From assembly GCA_900770395.1 (NCBI GenBank), contig CAAGKM010000047.1, positions 18,311-82,310 on the forward strand: 64,000 bases of DNA, given 5' to 3'. The stretch comes from an uncultured Prevotella sp. (GTDB taxonomy: Bacteria > Bacteroidota > Bacteroidia > Bacteroidales > Bacteroidaceae). The position numbers were made by a program, and so were the translations under genes. The notes below the pieces were generated by a model. It did not search any database, was not told where the DNA came from, and saw only the letters and a program-made list of their open reading frames with translations. Position 1 is the stretch's first letter. Every line of letters starts with the position of its first letter. Positions 43,228 through 50,827 of this stretch are shown piece by piece.

Positions 43228-44742
43228 ATGAGTTTAACAGGATTAGTACGCAATGTGTTTGTGCCGAGACAACGGCAACTGGAGCAACATATAACTGGCG
43301 GGGCAGAGTTGCAGCGCACAGTGTTAAGCAAGCTGCTTAGCGCCGCAAAAGACACTGAATACGGGCGGAGCCACGGCTTTGCCGATGCGAGGGGGTATGA
43401 TGATTTTGTGAGCCATACTCCTCTTAACACCTATGAGGACCTTAAGGGTGACATCGACCGCATGCGCCATGGTGAGAGTGATGTGCTGTGGCGAGGCAGG
43501 GTGAGATGGTATGCCAAGTCGAGCGGCACCACCAACGACAAGAGCAAGTTTATCCCCGTGAGCAGGGAGGGACTGCAGAACGTGCATTACCAGGGCGGAA
43601 AGGATGCAGTGGCGATGTATCTGCAGAACAATCCCAAGAGCCGCCTGTTTGACGGGCGCAGTCTGATTCTCGGCGGAAGCCATGCTTCCAACTATAATGT
43701 GAAGGACTCGCTCGTTGGCGACCTCAGCGCAATACTTATAGAGAATATCAATCCGCTTGCCAACCTCGTGCGGGTGCCTTGCAAGCAGACAGCGCTGATA
43801 GGCGACTTTGAGAAGAAGCGTGAGCTGATAGCCCGCGAGACAATGAACAAGAATGTGACCAACATCAGCGGTGTGCCCTCGTGGATGCTGTCGGTGCTCA
43901 CAAGGATGATGGAGATTTCGGGCAAGAGGCATCTTGAGGAGGTGTGGCCCAATATCGAGATGTTCTTCCACGGCGGAGTGGCGATGACTCCTTACTGGAA
44001 ACAGTATGAGCAGCTCATCACCTCGCCCAACATGCATTACATGGAGACCTACAACGCCAGCGAGGGATTCTTCGGACTGCAGAACGACCCGGCGGACAAG
44101 GCGATGCTGCTGATGCTCGACTATGGAGTGTTCTACGAGTTCATCCCAATGGATGAGTTTGGCAGTGACAACCCGACGGTGGTGCCGTTGTGGGGAGTGG
44201 AGAAAGACAAGAACTACGCCATGGTGATAAGCACATCGTGCGGACTGTGGCGCTATGTGATAGGCGACACGGTGAGGTTCACGTCCACAAACCCGTATAA
44301 GTTTGTGATTACAGGCCGCACCAAGCACTTCATCAATGCTTTCGGTGAGGAGTTGATAGTGGACAATGCCGAGAAGGGACTGCAATATGCCTGTCAGAAG
44401 ACCGGGGCGCAGGTGAAAGAATACACCGCCGCACCGATATTCATGGACGAGAAAGCAAAATGCCGCCACCAGTGGCTGATTGAGTTCAGCAGCAAACCTC
44501 AGGATATAAGCGAGTTTGCGCATCTTCTTGACACCCGCTTGCAGGAAATCAACAGCGACTATGAGGCAAAGCGCTATAAGGACATCACGCTGCAGCACTT
44601 AGAGATAGTGGTGGCTAAGGACGGACTGTTTGACGAGTGGCTTAAGTCGAAGGGTAAGTTAGGCGGTCAGCACAAGGTGCCGCGATTGAGCAACTCACGC
44701 CAGCACATCGAGGAACTGATGAGGATGATCGAGGGTGAATGA
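43228..44742 (+). CDS. GH3 (auxin-responsive) family acyl-adenylate/amide-forming enzyme
   Basis: The 504-residue protein matches the plant-GH3-like ANL superfamily, not glycoside hydrolase family 3. The ATP motif is WYAKSSGTTNDKSKFIPVS near 90-110, the acyl-acid region MHYMETYNASEGFFGLQN near 268-286, and the hinge VITGRTKHFINAFGEEL near 360. Plant members conjugate carboxylic acids to amino acids; the substrate in Bacteroidales is unknown. No signal peptide, so cytoplasmic. It is the first of four genes whose other members are envelope proteins, an odd pairing. Confidence 0.9.
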   Translation: MSLTGLVRNVFVPRQRQLEQHITGGAELQRTVLSKLLSAAKDTEYGRSHGFADARGYDDFVSHTPLNTYEDLKGDIDRMRHGESDVLWRGRVRWYAKSSGTTNDKSKFIPVSREGLQNVHYQGGKDAVAMYLQNNPKSRLFDGRSLILGGSHASNYNVKDSLVGDLSAILIENINPLANLVRVPCKQTALIGDFEKKRELIARETMNKNVTNISGVPSWMLSVLTRMMEISGKRHLEEVWPNIEMFFHGGVAMTPYWKQYEQLITSPNMHYMETYNASEGFFGLQNDPADKAMLLMLDYGVFYEFIPMDEFGSDNPTVVPLWGVEKDKNYAMVISTSCGLWRYVIGDTVRFTSTNPYKFVITGRTKHFINAFGEELIVDNAEKGLQYACQKTGAQVKEYTAAPIFMDEKAKCRHQWLIEFSSKPQDISEFAHLLDTRLQEINSDYEAKRYKDITLQHLEIVVAKDGLFDEWLKSKGKLGGQHKVPRLSNSRQHIEELMRMIEGE

Positions 44743-44766
44743 CCCACAAAACAAAAATGTCAGAAT

Positions 44767-46728
44767 TTGAAAAAGTTATATATATATAATAGGGTGTCGG
44801 CGATGCTTGCGGCCATAGTGTGCTGCATGCTGCTCTTGAGCTGTGCACGTATGGGACAGCCCGACGGAGGATGGTATGATGATGATCCGCCGAAGGTTAT
44901 TGCCTGCGACCCTGCCGACCGTCAGCCGGGAGTTAGAACACAGAAAGTGACGATAACGTTTGATGAGTTTATCAAACTGGAAGACGCCACCAACAAGGTG
45001 ATTGTGTCGCCTCCGCAATTGGAGATGCCCGAGATAAAGGTGCAGGGCAAGAGGATTGTGGTGGAACTGAAGGACACACTGAAGGAGAACACCACCTACA
45101 CCATTGACTTTGGCGACGCCATCAGCGACAACAACGAGGGAAATCCAATGGGCAACTTCACCTACAGTTTCTCAACGGGAGCGCAGATTGACACCTGCGA
45201 GGTGTCGGGAACGGTGATTGACGCAAGCAACCTGGAGCCGATAAAGGGCATAATGGTGGGACTGTATAAGGCTGAAGACCCCGATTCGGCATTCACCACA
45301 CAGCCGCTGATGAGAATATCGCGCACCGACAGCCGCGGACATTTCGTAATAAAAGGTATTGCTCCAGGCAAGTACCGTGCCTGTGCCCTGCAGGATGCCG
45401 ACGGTAACTTCATGTACTCGCAGAAGGCTGAGATGATAGCCTTCAGCCACGACACATTCGAGCCGTCAGGCAAACCTGACATCCGTCAGGACACTATCTG
45501 GCGCGACTCTCTGCGAATAGACTCCATAATACGGGTGCCATATATACATTATTATCCCGATGATATTGTACTGAAGGCATTCACATGTCTGCAGACCGAC
45601 CGTTATCTGATAAAGACCGACCGTCAGACCCCCGAGAAATTCTCATTCTACTTCAGCTACGGAGACAATAAGTTGCCGGAGCTTCGCGGGCTTGACTTCA
45701 ACAGCGACAGTGCCTTTGTGGTGGAGCACACTGAGAAGATGGACACAATCCACTATTGGCTGCGCGACACCACGTTGGTGAACCGTGACACGCTGACCGT
45801 TGAGGCGCGCTACATGATGACTGACTCGATGGGAGTGCTTGTGAGCCAGACCGACACCATCGAGCTGCTGCCAAAAGTGGCGTATGAGAAGCGCATGAAG
45901 GACAGGCAGAAGGAGATTGAGAAATGGCAGAAGCAAATTGAGAAGAAAAAAAAGCGGGGCGAGGACTACGACTCTGTATGGCACGACAAGCCATTGGAGA
46001 TAACAGTGACTGGCGGAGGAAACATGGCGCCCGACGACAATATCACATTGTCGCTGCCCACACCGGTGGAGACATTCGACACAGCAAAGGTACATCTTTA
46101 CACCAAGATAGACACATTGTGGTATAACGCCAAGATGAAGATTGTGCCCGCAAAGGATGTGGCGCGCACCTATACGCTGATGGCGGAATGGCGCGAGGGC
46201 GGAGAATACTCATTGGAGATTGACAGCGCCGCCTTTGTTGATATCTACGGCAAGGAGACATCGCCGGTGAAGAAAGGCGTGAAGGTGGAGGAGAACGACA
46301 AGTTCAGCACACTGCAGTTGAAGATAAGCGGCAACGTGCCCGACAGTGCGGCTGTGATAGTGCAGCTGCTAAACAGCAGCGATGCCGTGGTGAAAGAGGT
46401 GAAGGTGACCGACGGCACCGCGGACTTCTTCTATCTGAAGCCGGGTGAGTATTATGCGCGTGCCTTTGTGGACAATAACAACAACGGCAAGTGGGACACA
46501 GGCGACTTCTATCAGGACCTGCAGCCCGAGGAGGTGTTTTACTACACCAAGAAGATAGAATGCAAGGAGAAATGGGACGTGTCGTTGGCATGGAACCTCA
46601 CCGCAGCCAATGCCGCAAGGCAGAAGCCGCAGGCGATAACCAAGCAGAAGCCCGACAAGGAGCAGAAGCTGCGCAACCGCAATGCCGAGAGGGCAAAGAA
46701 ACTCGGCATAAGCTACAGCCGCAGGTAA
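44767..46728 (+). CDS. Ig-like (Big_5) domain lipoprotein
   Basis: The 653-residue lipoprotein has Cys26 in LLLSCARMGQPDGG. An N-terminal Ig-like domain (DRQPGVRTQKVTITFDEFI ... TYTIDFGDAI) resembles Big_5 modules, followed by a carboxypeptidase-regulatory-like segment (GKYRACALQDADGNFMYS), a Lys/Glu-rich helix near 380 and a Lys/Arg-rich C-terminus. I start it at TTG 44767, because the nearby ATG at 44757 is in another frame and reaches a stop after 10 codons. Starting at the in-frame ATG 44803 would lose the basic N-region of the signal peptide. Function unknown. Confidence 0.78.
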   Translation: MKKLYIYNRVSAMLAAIVCCMLLLSCARMGQPDGGWYDDDPPKVIACDPADRQPGVRTQKVTITFDEFIKLEDATNKVIVSPPQLEMPEIKVQGKRIVVELKDTLKENTTYTIDFGDAISDNNEGNPMGNFTYSFSTGAQIDTCEVSGTVIDASNLEPIKGIMVGLYKAEDPDSAFTTQPLMRISRTDSRGHFVIKGIAPGKYRACALQDADGNFMYSQKAEMIAFSHDTFEPSGKPDIRQDTIWRDSLRIDSIIRVPYIHYYPDDIVLKAFTCLQTDRYLIKTDRQTPEKFSFYFSYGDNKLPELRGLDFNSDSAFVVEHTEKMDTIHYWLRDTTLVNRDTLTVEARYMMTDSMGVLVSQTDTIELLPKVAYEKRMKDRQKEIEKWQKQIEKKKKRGEDYDSVWHDKPLEITVTGGGNMAPDDNITLSLPTPVETFDTAKVHLYTKIDTLWYNAKMKIVPAKDVARTYTLMAEWREGGEYSLEIDSAAFVDIYGKETSPVKKGVKVEENDKFSTLQLKISGNVPDSAAVIVQLLNSSDAVVKEVKVTDGTADFFYLKPGEYYARAFVDNNNNGKWDTGDFYQDLQPEEVFYYTKKIECKEKWDVSLAWNLTAANAARQKPQAITKQKPDKEQKLRNRNAERAKKLGISYSRR

Positions 46729-46779
46729 GCTGGCATGTAAACGGCGGCACAATTATAAAATATAAAAACAAGTGACGAT

Positions 46780-47592
46780 ATGAGGAGATTTCTATTAATT
46801 TTACCTTTTTGTCTTTTCACTTTTCTGCCTGTATGTGCGCAGTGCAGCATCAACAACACCGCATTCAAAGGTGGTGAGTTTCTGGCATACGACCTCTATT
46901 TCAACTGGAAGTTTGTATGGGTGAAAGTCGGGTCGGCGTCGATGTCGACAGTAGAGTCAAGATACAACGGTAAGCCGGCCTACAGGGCAAGCCTCATTAC
47001 ACGCGGCAACAACAAGCTGGATAATGTGTTTGTGATGCGTGACACGCTGCTGTCGTACTGCGATAAGGGCAGTCTGGCACCGTTATATTTCCGTAAGGGA
47101 GCGCTCGAGGGCAAGCGTTACTATGTTGATGAGCTGTGGTACACCTATCCCAACGGCAGCTGCAATGTTAAAATGCACTATGTGAACAAGGACGGCAAGC
47201 ACCACTGGCAGACAAAGACATACAAGGATTGCGTGTTCGACATGATGTCGATATTCCTCCGTGCCCGTAACTTCGACGCGTCGAAATTCAAGAAGAACGA
47301 GATTATCCCATTGCCCATCAGTGATGCGAGAAGTCTGAAAAATTCAAAACTGAGGTATCTTGGTAAGGAGACATTCAAGGTGGAGGGCACCAACGAGAAG
47401 TTCCGTTGTCTGGTGATGTCGTTCTCGGAGGTGGAGGACGGCAAGGAGAATGAACTGATACGCTTCTACATCACCGACGACAAAAACCACATTCCCGTCA
47501 GGCTTGACATGTTCCTCAGCTTCGGCTCGGCAAAGGCATTCCTTAAGGGCTATAAGGGAGTGCGCAGCAAGATGACATCGAGACTGAAATGA
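46780..47592 (+). CDS. DUF3108 domain periplasmic protein
   Basis: The 270-residue protein has a signal peptide (FCLFTFLPVCAQ) and a DUF3108 body: FKGGEFLAYDLYFNWKFVWV, ASLITRGNNKLDNVFVMRD, KTYKDCVFDMMSIFLRARNF. DUF3108 proteins are periplasmic or outer-membrane associated and have no agreed function. It follows the Ig-like lipoprotein by 51 bp and overlaps the start of the cysteine protease gene by 4 bp (ATGA), so translation is probably coupled. Confidence 0.87.
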   Translation: MRRFLLILPFCLFTFLPVCAQCSINNTAFKGGEFLAYDLYFNWKFVWVKVGSASMSTVESRYNGKPAYRASLITRGNNKLDNVFVMRDTLLSYCDKGSLAPLYFRKGALEGKRYYVDELWYTYPNGSCNVKMHYVNKDGKHHWQTKTYKDCVFDMMSIFLRARNFDASKFKKNEIIPLPISDARSLKNSKLRYLGKETFKVEGTNEKFRCLVMSFSEVEDGKENELIRFYITDDKNHIPVRLDMFLSFGSAKAFLKGYKGVRSKMTSRLK

Positions 47593-48686
47593 AAATAAGA
47601 ATTTGTTGCTTGGCTGTGGCGTTTGTATTTGCGGCGATATCATGCCGCCGCAACAACAATGATTTTGGGAAATACTCGTTTACCACAGACCACATAAATA
47701 AATATACACCCATACGCGACCAGGGACGGAAGCAGATATGCTGGGCATATGCCATGCTCGCAACTGTGGAAGGTGACCGTCTGGCGCTTGGCGACTCTGT
47801 GTGTGTGTCGCCTTTCTTTCTTGCACGCAATTATTTATTGGAACAGGCAGGCGAGTTTTATTGCCGCAAAGGCAAAAAAACGTTCACACTGCGTGCCACC
47901 GCACTTACCGCACTGAGGCTGCTTGAGGAGCATGGCGCCATGCCATACGACGCATACAGCCACGGCGAGAGAATAAATTTCAACACACTTGTTGAGAACG
48001 TGGAAGTGACATCACAGCAGGCAGTACAGAAGAAGGTTGACACCGACAGATTCCGCAAGAATGTGGAGGACGCCATCGACAAATGTCTTGGCTATCCCAC
48101 TCCTCATGTCCATATGTATGGAGCGGAGTACACACCAGGCGAGTTTGCACGCAGTGTATGTCCGCCCGATGAGTATATTGGCTTCACCAGCTTCACCCAC
48201 CATCCATTTTACGGAACATTTGCGCTGGAAGTGCCCGACAATTATGACGACAGCGAGTACTACAACCTGCCTATTGAGGAACTGACAGGCAAGGTGATAA
48301 AGGCGGTAAGAGATGGGAGGAACGTATGTTGGGAGGGTGACGTCTCGGAAGAAGGGTTCTCATTTAAAGACGGTGTGGCGGTGTTGACTGAGAATATTAA
48401 TGCCGACGAGCTGCAGGAGCTGCGGCAGCGTATGTTTGAGAACAGCGATACCGCCGATGACCACTGCATGTGCATCATAGGACTTGCCCACGACCAGTTT
48501 GGCACACAGTATTTCATAATGAAAAACTCATGGGGCGACGATAGCCGCTACAAAGGTCTGATGTATATGAGTATGAGGTATTTTAAGATGAAGACCATTG
48601 CCGTGGTGATGAGCAAAGACTACCGTCAGAGCACGAGCCAACGGCAACCGCTGTTATTGCCACCTCGAAATTACAAAAATATCTGA
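47589..48686 (+). CDS. Papain-like (C1) cysteine peptidase lipoprotein
   Basis: The 365-residue protein has a lipobox with Cys19 (AAISCRRNN) and a C1 peptidase domain. The catalytic residues are Cys51 in QICWAYAM, His292 in DDHCMCIIGL and Asn313 in MKNSWGDDSRY. The oxyanion glutamine is present in RDQGRKQICWA. The arrangement is closer to bleomycin-hydrolase-like aminopeptidases of Bacteroidales than to secreted papains. The lipoprotein signal places it in the envelope. It is the fourth gene of the GH3-Ig-DUF3108 cluster. Confidence 0.87.
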   Translation: MKIRICCLAVAFVFAAISCRRNNNDFGKYSFTTDHINKYTPIRDQGRKQICWAYAMLATVEGDRLALGDSVCVSPFFLARNYLLEQAGEFYCRKGKKTFTLRATALTALRLLEEHGAMPYDAYSHGERINFNTLVENVEVTSQQAVQKKVDTDRFRKNVEDAIDKCLGYPTPHVHMYGAEYTPGEFARSVCPPDEYIGFTSFTHHPFYGTFALEVPDNYDDSEYYNLPIEELTGKVIKAVRDGRNVCWEGDVSEEGFSFKDGVAVLTENINADELQELRQRMFENSDTADDHCMCIIGLAHDQFGTQYFIMKNSWGDDSRYKGLMYMSMRYFKMKTIAVVMSKDYRQSTSQRQPLLLPPRNYKNI

Positions 48687-48776
48687 GGATGCAGACATTT
48701 AAAATTCTTTAACCAAAAAATGATTTAGCGCACGGCTTTTTGTTCTGCAAAGTTTTGGGGAATGGGCAAAAAAGTG

Positions 48777-48786
48777 TAATTTTGCA
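48777..48786 (+). promoter_or_regulatory. -7 promoter element for pckA
   Basis: TAATTTTGCA matches the Bacteroidetes consensus, giving a leader of about 60 nt before the pckA ATG. Confidence 0.65.
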
Positions 48787-48854
48787 GCGAAATAAGGGAT
48801 AATACTTTTTTAGTAAAAAGATTCGTAAAACATTAATAAATAAATTAATAAATC

Positions 48855-50465
48855 ATGGCAAAGTTTGATAAGTCAGTTTTGGAAAACTATGGAATCACAG
48901 GTGTGACTGAGGTTCTTTACAACCCTTCTTATGAGGTGTTGTTCGCAGAGGAGACTAAAGAGGGTCTCACAGGTTTTGACAAGGGTCAGGAGACAGAGCT
49001 TGGCGCCGTTAACGTTATGACTGGTATCTACACAGGACGCTCTCCTAAGGATAAGTTCATCGTTGACGATGCTAACTCACATGACACCGTTTGGTGGACT
49101 TCTGATGAATATAAGAACGACAACCACCGCGCCACAGAGGAGTGCTGGGCTGCCGTTAAGGATATCGCAAAGAAAGAGCTCTCTAACAAGAAGCTGTATG
49201 TTGTTGACGGTTTCTGCGGTGCCAACAAGGACACACGCATGAAGGTTCGCTTCATCATGGAGGTTGCATGGCAGGCTCACTTCGTTACCAACATGTTCAT
49301 CCGTCCTCAGGACGAGGCTGACCTGGAGCAGGAGCCCGACTTCATCGTTTACAACGCTTCAAAGGCTAAGGTTGAGAACTACAAGGAGCTGGGTCTGAAC
49401 TCTGAGACAGCTGTTGTGTTCAACGTAACAAGCAAGGAGCAGGTTATCATCAACACATGGTACGGCGGTGAGATGAAGAAGGGTATGTTCTCTATGATGA
49501 ACTACTTCCTCCCTCTGAAGGGCATCGCCTCTATGCACTGCTCTGCCAACTGCGACATGAACGGTGAGAACACTGCTATCTTCTTCGGTCTCTCTGGTAC
49601 AGGTAAGACCACTCTGTCTACCGATCCTAAGCGCCGCCTCATCGGTGACGACGAGCACGGATGGGATGACAACGGTGTGTTCAACTTCGAGGGTGGCTGC
49701 TACGCTAAGGTTATCAACCTCGACAAGGAGAGCGAGCCTGATATCTACAACGCCATCAAGCGCGACGCTCTGCTCGAGAACGTGACAGTGGCTGAGGATG
49801 GCAAGATTGACTTCGCCGACAAGAGCACAACCGAGAACACTCGTGTGTCTTATCCTATCAACCACATCAACAACATCCAGCCAGGCTCATCTGCACCAGC
49901 AGCTAAGCAGGTTATCTTCCTGTCTGCCGATGCATTCGGCGTGCTGCCTCCAGTGTCTATCCTCACTCCTGAGCAGACCAAGTACTACTTCCTCTCAGGC
50001 TTCACAGCTAAGTTGGCAGGTACAGAGCGCGGCATCACAGAGCCTACTCCTACATTCTCTGCTTGCTTCGGCCAGGCATTCCTTGAGCTGCACCCGACAA
50101 AGTATGCTGAGGAGCTGGTTAAGAAGATGGAGAAGAACGGTGCCAAGGCTTATCTCGTGAACACTGGTTGGAACGGTACCGGCAAGCGTATCTCTATCCG
50201 TGATACACGCGGTATCATCGACGCCATCCTCAGCGGTGACATCGACAAGGCTCCTACAAAGCAGATTCCAATGTTCAACTTCACTGTTCCTACAGAGCTT
50301 ACAGGTGTTGACACCAACATCCTCGACCCACGCGACACTTACGCAGAGGCTGCTCAGTGGGAGGAGAAGGCTAAGGACCTCGCTGCTCGTTTCATCAAGA
50401 ACTTCGGCAAGTACACCACCAACGAGGCTGGTAAAGCTCTCGTTGCAGCTGGTCCTCAGCTCTAA
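48855..50465 (+). CDS. pckA: Phosphoenolpyruvate carboxykinase (ATP)
   Basis: The 536-residue protein has the PckA hallmarks: PEPCK-specific GLSGTGKTTLSTDPKR (P-loop Lys251), LIGDDEHGWDDNGVFNFEGG (metal and nucleotide), TGRSPKDKFIVDD and VNTGWNGTGKRISI. In rumen and gut Bacteroidales it runs in the carboxylating direction, PEP + CO2 to oxaloacetate with ATP gain, on the route to succinate. Codon use is strongly biased and unlike its neighbours (near-uniform CTC/CTG, AAG, GAG), as expected of a very highly expressed gene. It is monocistronic. Confidence 0.98.
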   Translation: MAKFDKSVLENYGITGVTEVLYNPSYEVLFAEETKEGLTGFDKGQETELGAVNVMTGIYTGRSPKDKFIVDDANSHDTVWWTSDEYKNDNHRATEECWAAVKDIAKKELSNKKLYVVDGFCGANKDTRMKVRFIMEVAWQAHFVTNMFIRPQDEADLEQEPDFIVYNASKAKVENYKELGLNSETAVVFNVTSKEQVIINTWYGGEMKKGMFSMMNYFLPLKGIASMHCSANCDMNGENTAIFFGLSGTGKTTLSTDPKRRLIGDDEHGWDDNGVFNFEGGCYAKVINLDKESEPDIYNAIKRDALLENVTVAEDGKIDFADKSTTENTRVSYPINHINNIQPGSSAPAAKQVIFLSADAFGVLPPVSILTPEQTKYYFLSGFTAKLAGTERGITEPTPTFSACFGQAFLELHPTKYAEELVKKMEKNGAKAYLVNTGWNGTGKRISIRDTRGIIDAILSGDIDKAPTKQIPMFNFTVPTELTGVDTNILDPRDTYAEAAQWEEKAKDLAARFIKNFGKYTTNEAGKALVAAGPQL

Positions 50466-50496
50466 TTCAAGAAGCGAAACATTGTTTGCACATAAC

Positions 50497-50528
50497 GAGT
50501 GCCCCGTCTCCTGCGAGTCGGGGCACTC
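50497..50528 (+). terminator. pckA terminator
   Basis: A perfect 10-bp GC-rich stem (GAGTGCCCCG with CGGGGCACTC) around a 12-nt loop is followed by CTGTTTTG, 31 bp after the stop. Confidence 0.85.
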
Positions 50529-50660
50529 CTGTTTTGTCATTGTCATAATTTAAATGGCAGATTACCGAGAAAGCGATGTCAAGTTGCCGAAAAGAATGTT
50601 AAACTGCTCCATGATTTGAATTATTCCTTCCAAAGGAGTGAGTTTATCGGATTTTATTTG

Positions 50661-50670
50661 TACTTTTGCA
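50661..50670 (+). promoter_or_regulatory. -7 promoter element for the DUF1593-CE15 gene
   Basis: TACTTTTGCA matches TAnnTTTGC. Confidence 0.55.
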
Positions 50671-50827
50671 TAAAATAAGCTCCGCCATGTCATCCTGAGT
50701 TTTGCCTGTTATTATGCAACACTAAGACAAGTGAAATCTCTGGCATGACAAGATTCAAGGCAACTTTATGTTGCTCAGGTGCTTATGGTAATGTTAAACT
50801 ATAGTGTTGCGGAATTTAAGGATATAT

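Larger units (their letters stand above)
50466..50827. other. 362-bp intergenic region after pckA
   Basis: It holds the pckA terminator (50497-50528) and the promoter of the following gene (50661-50670), giving that gene an unusually long leader of roughly 150 nt. I see no conserved riboswitch or coding region in it. Confidence 0.7.

Noticed and set aside
43324..44598. 424-codon antisense frame inside the GH3-family gene
   Set aside because: A His/Val/Leu-rich shadow of a clear ANL-superfamily gene; no start context or family features.
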